Source: Anthopleura xanthogrammica (Eukaryota; Cnidaria; Anthozoa; Actiniaria; Actiniidae). Taken from it: 64,000 bases of DNA. Location: positions 2,322,135 to 2,386,134 of the forward strand of contig OZ025211.1 in assembly GCA_964019055.1 (NCBI GenBank). Direction: 5' to 3'. The notes beneath the pieces were generated by a model. The model did not search any database. It saw only the letters and a list, made by a program, of their open reading frames with translations, and was not told where the DNA came from. This document shows positions 11,458-23,870 of this stretch, piece after piece (position 1 is the stretch's first letter; every line of letters begins with the position of its first letter). The position numbers and the translations under genes are program-made.

Positions 11458-14400
11458 TCATGTTTCTAATTCCAGTTCAGTTGTAAAGCCATTCAACAGA
11501 TTCAAAAATTTCAACTCTCGTGGTTTGTTGGCATCAAAGGTTACATGAGTATTTTTTTCGGTAGTTTTATCTTCTCCGTTAACTCTTACAACTTTAACGC
11601 TCTTTACATCTTTTTTCAATGTGACCGTGATTTCATTTTTCTTCCCCTCCACACAAAACAATAACTTCGCACGGACATCTACCGAGTTAGTTGGGTCCAA
11701 ATAGTTGCTCTTGGGTTTGCCATTTTCAAAGTCCTTACGACTTCTTCGGGAGCAGGTCAGCGGATTCGGGGATGGAACATCTTTGAACTTGATGGACGGG
11801 TCACTTATGGCCAAATGCAGCTGACTTCCTTTCTCACTAGTCATGATCAAACAAGGTTTATCAACGCGTTGTACCGGACCCTGGCTTCTGGAGGGCATTC
11901 TTTGGTTTCGTCTAAAGACTGAATAACCAACCGTTATTTTCCCATTATCATCAACTTCAACCGTGTGAACGCTTCCTCTATTTCTTACAGTATACTGTTG
12001 AAGTAAATTTGAATTGTGTCCATTGATCAGAATGGCGTACTCGTAGTGGTTGTAAGTGGAAGAGTGCTCCAGCCAGGCAGTAGCATATCTTCCCTTGGTC
12101 TTCCTGCAACCGTCTCGTTTTCTAGAATCTTGGTCGGAAATTGTAATTTTGAGTCCACTTTGCGTGGGGTTCTTTACTACGTAAGTATTCCCACTTGTGT
12201 CCTTCAAAGTTATTTCTGAGGGATACCGGAGCCATCTCCTTTTCTCATACAAAACGCGTAGATCGTGAGTCGCACCATCGACGTCGATTGTACTTGAATA
12301 AGCAGGATCCAAGAGTTTATCTTGGAACAGCGTCGTTTGCGCGTGGTATCCACTTCCCACTTTGTTCAGTGTAATCCTATTACCAATGCACACGATCAAA
12401 TGATCATAGAAAAAGTACGTTTTTCTGAAGCTCAACTCTATTCTAGCGAGGGGAGAGGATTTGGATTTTGTTTTATACTTGGGGAGCTCCTTAAGATCCA
12501 TCCCAAACACACCATTATTTCCGCTTAAGCTGACTCCACTTGCAAAGCCTCCATTTGGACTGTAATATCTCGCATTATCTGTAATTATGTTGAGAAGGTC
12601 AATGTTGACAGTTGTGGCCCCAGGAACTTTTGTCCAATCCCAGCCCTCGGTCACGTCGTACTTCCTCAACGCGTCCTCGCTGTTAGAAATCTGTAACGAT
12701 CCATAGCTTTGAAATACACCAAAGACGTTCTCTTTCGCGCTGTTCTCGAAATCCCAAGTGTATTTGCTGAACCCTTTGGCAGCAACACTCCAGTCATCAC
12801 GCCTATGTGTGGAAAGAGCCGCAAAATTCTTACTCCAGTGGCCACTGGGTGAAGCTTCTTCACTAAAGTCCTTGGCATTTGCCAAGGATTTAACTTTACA
12901 GAGAAAGTCAATGGATCCAATGGAGTTTAAGTAATAGATGGACGAACGGACTCTACCATTCGACAGGTACTCTTCAATGGCAGGATCATAAAGATCGAAA
13001 AGGCGAAGGAATATTTCAGCGTCCTCTTGGTGCAAGTTCGGTGTCTTTTGGTGAATATAGCTCATGTATGCGTAGGCAGGAAAGTGTTCTGATAGGATGC
13101 TCTTCTGATACTGGGGAAAGCATCCACAGATTCCGTTTGGGGTCGAATACTTGACTGCTACGATTCTCAGCACGCCCAGAGCCTTTCGAAGATTTTCACT
13201 ACTTGTGCTACCCAATGCAAAATTTGATCCGTCACCAAGAAGATACTTTACAAAGGCAGCCTTGTGGAGTGCCTGGGGGACGTAGGCTGAACCATAGAAC
13301 GTCATATGGTGAAATCCAGTGTAGTCGGGCTTGATCACACCGCCCAAGCCTTTGTTGATCTTCAATGTGTTTTCAAACCAAGATTTGAAACAATTCATAT
13401 CGTACACTGTCTGCTTTTGGACCTTCGTTGTAGTTGGTCGAGGCGGTATAAGGATAATCATCAGTCTGTACAAAAGAATCGTCCTCATCCTATCTGCAGT
13501 AGTCCCATCGTAACTGTACAGACAAGACGAGGGCTGATAGATCTCGTTGAAATCAGTGTACCACTTCATGGTCTTCAGAAGTCTTTTGAACAAGTTCTCG
13601 TGTTCTTTCGATCTAAGGTCGTGTCTGAGAAGAAACATTGAATGCATGAAACCAGCGCCTGCTCTATTTATCTCGTGATCAGAAGATCAAAGGCCACTGC
13701 CTGCAGCCCATCCCTCATTCTCTACATAATTCAAAAGTCGTAGAATTCTTCCAAACCGAACGTCCTTATTGAAGTCTTTGATCAACTTCTTAACTATAGC
13801 TGTATTTTTACAATCTAGAACTGTACCGTCCTTTTTAAGCTCTTCTTTTAGCATATTTTGAAATTCGTTTCTCATCGGGGTATTTTTACCAGCTATGTTA
13901 GCAATTGCCTTCTGGAAAGAAGGGTTTCCCTTATCATTCGATTTCAAATTCTGGCATTCGTTATGCGCAAGGGATTTTACTTCCTCGTCCCGGTTCATCA
14001 AATAGTACTCAAGAGACAGCGGAAATAGGATCTTTGTAAAAATGAACCCAAACTTTGTCTTGCCTCGTGGAGTGCCTACTGCATCTTCTCCGAGGTCTGA
14101 AACTTTTGAAAAAAGTGGTGGACCATTGATTATGTTTTCTTTTTCGTAGAAGGATAATTTAGCATACAAATCATGAGCCTTCTCAATGCTTCGCTGAAGT
14201 GAATTCCAACGCTGCTTTTTAAACGCTTCACATCCATCAGTCGTTTTGAAGTACGTAAGGCTCTCATCTGTCTTAGCATACCAGTTATCTAGTCTTTCCT
14301 CGATATTGCTTATCTCGTTAATTTTAGCATCCAAACCAGCATCGGGGACGTCAGTTGCTTTGGGAGTACTGTACTGGGTGTATTTATCCCATCGCAGCGA

Positions 14401-15511
14401 CTGTTGCCAAAAGTCTTTATCATCGTACAAGAGTGGATGGGTATCATAATTTCGCGGGCTGCTTATATCAATCATTGGAACTTCTGGCACGACTTTATCC
14501 CTCGTCTGTTTGCCCATTTCTTTTGCAAAGCGAAACACGTCAATATATAACTCATCTTTTACATCAGTTGTAATGGTAAATTTCACTCTGTTCAACTGAT
14601 TCAATTTGGTGCTGTCTAGACCAAACTCTACGTAACCAATCCACACAGCTCTCCATCCTCGAAAGTCAAGTTTGGCATCGACAGCAGGAGTTTCTTTTGT
14701 AACGACCTTGTTCGGCTTGTCATAATCCTGAAAAGCTATATTCATTCTCGAGGAGGGGGTTTCTTTTGTGCGGTACATCCAGAACTTGATTCCCCCATTC
14801 TTTAACTCCTTCCCTTTAATGGTGATTTGGGCATCGAGTTTCAGTGTAAGCGAAGGATCCTCGTCAGTTGGATTACTCTTGGCTTTCCAATTCCAAAGAA
14901 GGGACTTTTTTCCACTTTTGGAGTAACCAGAAACGATTAAATGCGTCGAATTACGTTGTCCACCAGATTGGAAAATGTTTATTTGGCTGCTGTCTTCAAA
15001 GTCAAATTCTGAAAAGAGAATCCAGCGTTAAGTCTGGTTTTCACTAGCGCCAGAAAATCGAACTCGGAATCGAAAGCGTTTCATGCCAGGGATCGCGGAG
15101 TGGGAGGGGCTGGGGGCTATGTTCCTTCCCCCTAACTAATTTCTTACATTTTCCAATCTAATCCACTCGACTTTTTCTCGACTTTCGTTTCCCGATTTTC
15201 ACTAATTCGTTATAAACTTTTTCCGACTCCGAATCCGTCGCTAGTGACAAACAGTCTTTAGAAGCAAATAAAAAAGGTGAACTAACCATGAAAACGAAAA
15301 ACGACAGCGCTATTTCCGAGGGCGTTGTTGAATTGCCATGAAAAATAAATCGCACTGTCTGTTACTGATTTATCAACTAATAAACGTATTGTTAACCAAC
15401 TGGATAAGCAGTATAAAGTGACTAACCTGGGCCCGCATTGGATGCACCAATATTGATCCCTACCAACAGTAGGATGAACTGAAAGTTGGCCATTTTCCTT
15501 GGGATCCCCAT
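11458..15511 (-). pseudogene. Lyase-C: chondroitinase ABC-like pseudogene (in-frame TGA)
   Basis: Join of 15427-15511 (signal exon, MGIPRKMANFQFILLL) and 11458-15008 (main exon), with a phase-1 GT-AG intron; total length would be 1211 codons with no frameshift. One codon is dead: GGA, seen in Lyase-D, is TGA here (complement of 13687-13689), stopping the protein after about 468 residues, just before the toroid active site. Downstream, the predicted catalytic arginine is Cys (GICGCFPQ, codon 13120-13122, CGC to TGC, a CpG-type transition). The 3' UTR carries a 420-bp TIR element and an altered poly(A) signal. The catalytic His pair, Tyr and Glu are still encoded. Both damaged positions lie on the enzyme path, so loss of function is very likely. 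The rest of the frame remains open, so decay is recent. Confidence 0.88.
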
Positions 15512-17946
15512 CCTGTGTAACCTTCTAAAAGAAAAAAAGAACAGTCGTGTTGGCCATGGTTTTCAGTTTATTGAGCGAGTTATTAGAAAGTCCGAGTTCT
15601 TGACATTGAAGTAGATGCATATCAATCATGAGAAGATTTTGAGACCGGCACAAATCAAACAAACAAACAAATACTCGGAAATAAAGTAATCAAGTAAACA
15701 TACAAGATACACGGGAGAAAAAAGGAGATCCGCAAAATATATATAGAATTCTGTAAGAGTGTCGTTTATAATTGGTAACACATACCTACAAACCTGTCTA
15801 TCTCTCTCTCCGTTGTCTTCGGTGAGAAACGTTTGGCGTCAAGTGTAAGCCAAGATGAAAGACACCACTGAATACACTGAGATGACCAACTTTATTTGTA
15901 TGCATCCCATGAATTTGGCCTCGCAAGAACATTATATCAGAACCTTGGTATATTCGTCGAAAAACAAAGTGATTCAATGAAACAGACTTGGATTATAGGT
16001 TATTTCAAGACCTCAAGCGGTATCCGAGTTGAGGTAATCAGACTTCATTAGCAAATCCGGGTTGGATTGTCTATCTGTCATGAAACAACTCATTGAAGAA
16101 GAATCGCGACACATACCGGACCAGTGTCTTCATGGTGACCTCGCCTATCATAGACTTTATAAACAGTGCGTTTGATTAGGGATCACGAAAGGGAACAATA
16201 AGTTTTATATCGTAATGAAATTAGAATCCACTGAAAGCAAAACAATACATTGAAAAAAGGAGAAAAAGGAAAAGAAAATAGGTCTGGATACATAATGGTA
16301 TTAGATAGAAAGATGTTTCGATGTTTCATTTGTCATAAAAGGACACTATTACAAGAGGAACATTTTAATTATCTAATTAACATTTAACATTATTACTTAT
16401 ATTGTTCAGCTAGGTCTTAAATGCAATGAGATCTAAGAATCGCATTATCACCATCATCATTATTATCATCAAAAACATTTTTTATAGACAGTGGAGAAAG
16501 ATTTCCTTTAAATGGGCGATATTTCTACCAATCTTGGCATCCGCTGTTCTTAACCTAACATACTTCTATCTGTCCTCCTTTGGGTTTTGTACTTCCTTCG
16601 TTCAATTCTGATACAGAGAACTGAGTGCATATATGGAACAAGTACAAACGTAAGAGATTATCGAATTGTATTAGCCATGTTTCATGCCAGAAAAAAAGGA
16701 ACATTTTCTGGCATCTAACAGTTTCCAGAGACTTTCTACCCCTTTTTCAACGTTCCTCAAGCTAAAATGAACCTTGCTATAAAAAGCCACTATAACAAGG
16801 GCCTTACAGGTTGCTTCAGTCTTTCCTGTTCTTTAGGCCGGTTTCCACTGGTGGTCGTAAAAATTAAGTTGATTTCAACTGATTTTCTGACGCATAGACT
16901 GATCTTTCGCAGGCCACTCGTTAGCGTCATTACAGATTAATAAGTTTTGAACAAAAAGATCAAAAGAACACTTACAAACGAACAAAAACTTTGGCGTTTA
17001 TAGTTGAACGAGAACAAAGTTGGGAAGACCAAGAGTGCAAAAAAACAAAGGAATAGCTCAAGCAATATCTTTTATGGAAATACTTTTAAAATTACGGTTT
17101 ATGGCTCGTACAAAAAATATACAATTCCATATCCAAATGACGTGGCTCAGGGTTTGCGCTTTCAACACCAGTTGTTCAAAATGGAAGGTTTTTTTTAAGA
17201 AAGGAGGAAAACTGGAGACCTCCCATCTATCTAGAAGTTCATGGAAAATGGGTCCATGACAAGAACCTATTTCCTCACCGTGCCGTGAGCAAACTGGGTG
17301 GTTGGTCTATTCATCTGTCACAAAACAAGTCATTGAAGAAGGTCTAAACAGTGAACAGTTATCTCTGATCTTTTTTATCTGTTTTACTTGTCTGACTTGA
17401 CTTTCCTGTTTTCCTTAACGCACATTCTTATTTTAAAGACCTCAACATATACTCCTCTTAACGCCTCTTAAAGGGTCGTTGCATCATCGGCCTTAGCGTA
17501 TCATCACGAGAAGACACATGAACATGGATACAACTTAAGTTAAGAACCGTATAACATTAAGGTAAAGATGTCTAATAATTTCCCCTATACGATCGGAGCG
17601 GCTATGAAGCGACCATTCTTAGGGAATTCTCAAACGTAGGTTGTCGTAAAAGGATGTTTTATAGTGCATAGTAGATCATTATTATTCGACCACAGACAAT
17701 TGTTTCGGTGAATCAAAATAAATAGCAACCATTCCCTTGCTAGCCTAAAAGGCATGCCATGTTTAAGGTGTTATCAACAAAGCAGACGAAGCACACAGAT
17801 AATCAGAAATCTTTTGTCAGAAACTACAACATAATAAGAATAGAATCAGAAATTAATAAAAATTTTGTTCAGGCTTTTTATTCAGTCTTAAATTTTCCAT
17901 AGAAAGAATCATTGACAAGCAGATTGAGTGCTTTACGTCTTACACT
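15512..17946. other. Spacer: Lyase-C 5' flank and Lyase-D 3' UTR
   Basis: No supported gene. Bases 15512-17630 match the Lyase-A 5' flank (263-2128) very closely. From about 17630 the sequence is the Lyase-D 3' UTR, near identical to the Lyase-B 3' UTR but lacking the LINE insertion. The poly(A) signal complement TTTATT lies at about 17877. Confidence 0.5.
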
Positions 17947-20900
17947 TCATATCTCTAATTCCAGTTCAGTTGTGAAGCCATTCAACAGATTCAAAAATTT
18001 CAACTCTCGTGGTTTGTTGGCATCAAAGGTTACATGAGTATTTTTTTCGGTAGTTTTATCTTCTCCGTTAACTCTTACAACTTTAACTCTCTTTACATCT
18101 TTTCTTTTACATCTGTAACGGTGATTTTATTTTTCTTCCCCTCCACACAAAACAATAACTTCGCACGGACATCTCCCAAGTCAGTTGGGTCCAAATAGTT
18201 GCTCTTGGGTATGCCATTTTCAAAGTCCTTAAGACTTCTTCGGGAGCAGGTCAGCGGATTCGGGGATGGAACCGCATCTTTGAACTTGATGGACGGGTCA
18301 CTTATGGCCAAATGCAGCTGACTTCCCTTCTCACTAGTCATGATCAAACAAGGTTTATCAACGTGTTGTACCGGACCCTGGCTTCTGGAGGGCATTCTTT
18401 GGTTTCGTCTAAAGACTGAATAACCAACCGTTATTTTCCCATTATCATCAACTTCAACCGTGTGAACGCTTCCTCTATTTCTTACGGTATACTGTTGAAG
18501 TAAATTTGAATTGTGTCCATTGATCAGAATGGCGTACTCGTAGTGGTTGTAAGTGGAAGAGTGCTCCAGCCAGGCAGTAGCATATCTTCCCTTGGTCTTC
18601 TTGCAACCGTCTCGTTCTCTAGAATCTTGGTCGGAAATTTTAATTTTGAGTCCACTTTGCGTGGGGTTCTTTACTAAGTAAGTATTTCCACTTGTGTCCT
18701 TCAAAGTTACTTCTGAGGGATACGGGGGGAGCCATCTCCTTTTCTCATACAAAACGCGTAGATCGTGAGTCGCACCATCGACGTCGATTGTACTTGAATA
18801 AGCAGGATCCAAGAGTTTATCTTGGAACAGCGTCGTTTGCGCGTGGTATCCACTTCCCACTAAATTCAGTGTAATCCTATTACCAATGCACACGATCAAA
18901 TTATCATAGAAAAAGTACGTTTTTCTGAAGCTGAAGTCCATTGTAGCGAGGGGAGAGGATTTGGATTTTGTTTTATACTTCGGGAGCTCCTTAAGATTCA
19001 TCCCAAATACACCGTTATTTCCCCTTAAGCTGACTCCACCTGCAAAACCTCCGTTTAAACTGTAATATCTCGCATTATCTGTAATCATGTTGAGAAGGTC
19101 AATGTTGACAGTTGTAGCCCCAGGAACGTTTGTCCAATCCCAGCCCTCGGTCACGTCGTACTTCCTCAACGCGTCCTCGCTGTTAGAAATCTGTAACGAT
19201 CCATAACTTTGAAATACACCAAAGACGTTCTCTTTCGCGCTGTTCTCGAAATCCCAAGTGTATTTGCTGAACCCTTTGGCAGCAACACTCCAGTCACCAC
19301 GCCTATGTGTGGAAAGAGCCGCGAAATTCTTACTCCAGTGGCCATTGGGTGAAACTTCTTCACTAAAGTCCTTGGTATTTGCCAAGGATTTAACTTTACA
19401 GAGAATGTCAATGGATCCAATGGAGCTCAAGTAATAGATGGACGAACGGACTCTACCATCCGACAGGTACTTTTCAATGGCAGGGTCATTCACATCGAAA
19501 AGGCGAAGGAATATTTCAGCGTCCTCTTGGTGCAAGTTCGGTGTCTCTTGGTGAATATAGCTCATGTATGCGTACGCAGGGAAGTGTTCCGATAGGATGC
19601 TCTTCTGATAATTGGGAAAGCGCCCACAGATTCCGTTAGGGGTCGAGTACTTGATTGCTACGATTCTCAGAACGCCCAGAGCCTTTCGAAGATTTTCACT
19701 ACTTGTGCTACCCAATGCAAAATTGGCTCCGTCACCAAGAAGATACTTTACGAAGGCAGCGTTGTGGAGTGCCTGGGGGACGTAGGCTGAACCAAAGAAC
19801 GTCATATGGTGAAATCCTGTGTAGTCGGGCTTGATTACACCGCCCAAGCCTTTGTTGATCTTCAATGTGTTTTCAAACCAAGATTTGAAACAATTCATAT
19901 CGTACACTTTCTGCTTTTGGTCCTGCGTTGCAGTTGGTCGAGGCGGTATAAGGATGATCATCAGTCTGTACAAAAGAATCGTCCTCATCCTATCTGCACT
20001 GGTCCCATCGTAACTGTACTGACCTGCTTGCTGATAAATCTCGTTGAAATCGTTGTACCACTTCATGGTCTTTAAAAGTTTTGTTAACACGGCAGGTTTT
20101 TTTCTCAGCTCGTGTCTGAGAAGAAACATTGAATGCATGAAACCCGCGCCTGCTTTATTCATCTCGTGATCCAAAGATCCAAGACCACTGCCTGCAGCCC
20201 ATCCCTCATTCTCTACATGATTCAAAAGTCGTACAATTCTTCCAAACCGAACGTCCTTATTGAAGTCTTTGATCAACTGCTCGACTTTTGCTCCACTTTT
20301 ACAATTTAGAACATTACTGAATGGTTCAACCATATTTTGAAATTCGTTTCTCATTAGGATATTTTTACCAGCGATGTTAGCAATTGCCATCTGGAAAGAA
20401 GGGTCATCTTTATTCAATTTCAAATTCTGGCATTCGTTATGTGCAAGGGATTTTACTTCCTCGTCCCGGTTCATCAAATAGTACTCAAGAGAGAGCGGAA
20501 GAAGGATCTTTGTAAAAATGAACCCAAATTTTGCCTTTCCTTTTGGATTGCCTACTGCATCTTCTCCGAGTTTTGAAAGCTTTGAGAAAAGTGGTGGACC
20601 ACTGATAATGATATTGTTGCTTTCGTCAAAATTGAAGGATAATTGAGTATACAAGTCATGCGCATCCTCGATGTTTCGTTGAAGTGAAGTCCAGCGCTTC
20701 TTTTTAAAAGTTTCACATCCATCAGTCGTTTGGAAGTAGGTAAGGCTCTCATCTGTCTTAGCATACCATTCGTCTAGTCTTTCCTCGATATCGTTTATCT
20801 CATTGATTTTAGCATCCAAACCAGCATCGGTGACGTCAGTTGCTTTGGGAGTACTATGCTGGGTGTATTTATCCCATCGCAGCGACTGTTGCCAATAGTT

Positions 20901-22460
20901 TTTTTCATCGTACAAGAGTGGATGGGTATCATAATTTCGCGGGTTGATTATACCAATCATTGGAACTTCTGGCACGACTTTATCCCTCGTCTGTTTGTTC
21001 ATTTCTTTTGCAAAGCGAAACAGGTCAATATATAACTTATCTTCATTATCGGTTGTAATGGTGAATTCCACTCTGTTCAACTGATCCAATTTGGTGCTTT
21101 GAAGGCCAAACTCTACGTAACCAATCCACACAGCTCTCCATCCTTTGAAGTCAAGTATAACTTGAACAGCAGGAGTTCCCTTGGTAACGGTTCTTCCCAC
21201 TTCATTATAATCTTGGAAAACTATATTCATCTTTGAGACGGGGTTTTTATTTATGCGGTACATCCAGAACTTGATTCCTCCATTCTTTAACTCCTTTCCT
21301 TTAATGGTGGTTTGGGCATCGAGTTTCAGTGTAAGCGAAGGATTCTCATCCGTTGTTTTGGCGCCCCACTTCCAAAGAAGGGACATTTTTCCACTTTTGG
21401 AGTAACCAGAAACGATTGAACGCTGTGAATTACGTTGTCCACCAGAATCGAAAGAGTCTATTTGGCTGCTGACTTCAAAGTCAAATTCTGAAAAGAGAAT
21501 CCAGGTTTAAGGTGAATTTTTTCTTGCGTCGGAATAGGAATCAACTCATGCATGAAATTCCAAGTGAAAATCCGCACTCGTCATAAGCGGGAGCATAAAG
21601 TCCGAATTTATATCTTAGCTAAGAGGACGAAGAAATTTGATAAAATAAAAGAGTAAAGAGGTCTCTTTTGATTCTAAAGTCTAAAAGCGACACAGGCGAC
21701 ATTTTCTTTGTTTTTGATTATAAATTCGTTAAAAAGTTGTCACAGACCAGTGAATATGTCACTATGATTTTTGTTTCTGTTGTCAATAGGAAGAGCCTGT
21801 ACAGCAGCGTTGTGACTGATTTTTTGCTTCTGCTTTCGAATCGAATGATCTAATTTTCACTTTTCATAAGTATCGGAAGAAAAAAAGAACATCCCGATCC
21901 TTGTAATTTCCGATCCCGAAGAAGAAATTCAACAAGGGCTTAGGGGAAACAATAGAATATATTAGGATTGTTCCATTGTTTCCCCGGAGCCTCATCTTGA
22001 ATTGCTTTGTGTGTTATCACTCAACCGGCAGAATATTGAAAGTGGGCTAGTACAAATCTGTTTTCCGATTTTCACATCCTCATAAGCTGCTTCCGCTTCC
22101 GTCACTAGTGACAACTAGCCTTTAGAAGCAAATAAAATAAAATAAAATAAAATAAAATAAAATAAAATAAAATAAAATAAAATAAAATAAAATAAAATAA
22201 AATAAAATAAAATAAAATAAAATAAAATAAAATAAAATAAAATAAAAAGGCCGAACAAATGAGCAAACAAAAAGAAACACGACAAATTCAAATTCAATTT
22301 CTGCATGAGGGCGTTGTTGAACACAAATATATAATTGGCATGCATGACAAGTAATATCCGTTACTGAATATCCGTTACGTTTAGTTAACCAACCTGGACC
22401 TGCATTGGATGCACCAATACTAATCACTACCAACAGTAGGATGAACTGCAACATGGCCAT
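17947..22460 (-). CDS. Lyase-D: chondroitinase ABC-like enzyme with frameshifted C-terminus
   Basis: Join of 22394-22460 (signal exon, starts MAMLQFILLLVVISIG, 22 codons plus 1 nt) and the main exon from 21487. The upstream ATG used by the other copies is missing, so translation starts at the second one. The predicted active-site residues are all present: GFHHMTFFG, Tyr in GSAY, GICGRFPN and DFSEEVSPNG. At about 18098-18118 a 5-nt net insertion, which makes a repeated AGATGTAAA, shifts the frame, and the protein ends at 18093 after VTDVKEKM. The lost ~50 codons remain readable in another frame down to the ancestral stop at 17947-17949. The truncated part is the last beta domain, so the catalytic centre is kept and activity is uncertain. 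The intron (22393-21488) holds an AAAAT microsatellite. Confidence 0.82.
22130..22248. repeat. AAAAT pentanucleotide microsatellite
   Basis: About 24 uninterrupted copies of AATAA/AAAAT in the Lyase-D intron. The same position in the Lyase-A and Lyase-C introns has a single AAATAAAAAAGG, so the expansion is private to this copy. Confidence 0.95.
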
Positions 22461-22995
22461 TTTCCTTGCGATGGCCTGTCTAGTATTCTAAAAGAAAAAA
22501 CAAGCAAACAGAAAACGATGGACATTATGGGAGTTTAAGTGATTTGTGTTTACGTTGCTCAGACTTATATCAATTAAATAGTAGTCTTGTTGAGTGAGGT
22601 TTTATTGAGCAAGTTTGAGAAAATTATATTTCCTTGAGAGAAAATCCTAACTGGAAAAATCCGACTTCTTCTTCTGTCCATCTCTCTCTGTTGTCTTCGG
22701 TGAGAAACGTTTGGCGTCAAGTGTAAGCCAAGATGAAAGACATCACATGAACTTGGCCTCGCAGGAACATTACATCAGAACCTTGCTATATTCGTCGAAA
22801 AACAAAGTGATTCAGTGAACCAAACTCGGATTTGGTGATGTGAAAACCTCATGTGGTATCCGGGTTGACATAATCACACCAGCCACCGTGAACGGATTGC
22901 GCAAATAGAATGACGTTCGCAGGAACTTTTCCGCGGTGTTGTCTTATTTCCAGTTACTCCCTTAGTGAACAATTATGCACAACAATTATGCACAA

Positions 22996-23870
22996 CACCT
23001 CTCTATTACTGACACTCTCTTTGGTCCTGGCTGCACTTATTCACTTTTAGTATAAATACAAAGGTGATTATACAAAATCGCGCGCTCTGATTGGTTTTCT
23101 ATCTCGGATTATCAGCCGATAATCACCTTTTCGGACAAAATGGCTGTCAGCGTGACCGTCGCGCTTTTAAAAAATAAAATATTTTCACTTTCAATGTTGT
23201 TTCTTTCTTTCTTTTTTGAAATAATCACCTTTTTATTTATACTAAAACAATTATTCACCTCAAGCTCAGTGATTATCGATGAATATTTACCTCGCAGCTC
23301 GAAGACTCGCCGCTCGGTAAATATTCATCGATAATCACTTCGCCTTCGGCGAATAACTGCTAAATAAACAGACCTCTATAATACGGACACCTCTCTATTA
23401 CTGACACTTCCTTTGGTCCTGGCTGCACTTATTCACTAATAAACAGACCTCTATAATACGGACACCTCTCTATTACGAACACTTCCTTTGGTCCTGGCTA
23501 CACTTATTCACTGATAAACAGATCTCTATAATACGGACACCTCTCTATTACTGACACTTCCTTTGGTCCTGGCTGCACTTATTCACTTATAAACAGACCT
23601 CTATAATACGGACACCTCTCTATTACTGACACTCTCTTTGGTCCTGGCTGCACTTATTCACTTATAAACAGACCTCTATAATACGGACACCTCTCTATTA
23701 CGGACGCTCTCTTTGGTCCTGGCTGCACTTATTCACTGATAAACAGACCTCTTTAATACGGACACCTCTCTATTACTGACACTTCCTTTGGTCCTGGCTG
23801 CACTTATTCACTGATAAACAGACCTCTATAATACGGACACCTCTCTTTTACGGACAGTCTCTCCAAATAT
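22996..23870. repeat. 75-bp tandem satellite, about 7.5 units
   Basis: Units start with GACCTCTATAATACGGACAC at 23371, 23446, 23521, 23596, 23671, 23746 and 23821, a strict 75-bp period with few substitutions. One more partial unit lies at 22996-23045, separated from the rest by a ~314-bp palindromic insertion. Units have no spacers and no dyad structure, so this is a satellite and not a CRISPR array. Confidence 0.93.
23046..23359. mobile_element. Two adjacent palindromic elements inside the satellite
   Basis: The first (23046-23247) has ~26-bp inverted ends (TTTTAGTATAAATA...GGTGATTAT and its complement). The second (23248-23359) is an almost complete 112-bp palindrome with a perfect 24-bp core arm (23268-23291 and 23316-23339, AGTGATTATCGATGAATATT...). 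Together they split the 75-bp array. Neither codes for protein. Confidence 0.75.

Noticed and set aside
22115..22345. FILFYFILFY hydrophobic repeat protein
   Set aside because: Translation of the AAAAT microsatellite. Only the first ~22 codons of the overlapping frame (from 22460) are real, as the Lyase-D signal exon.
22996..23870. CRISPR-like array
   Set aside because: Units are contiguous with no unique spacers; eukaryotic satellite.
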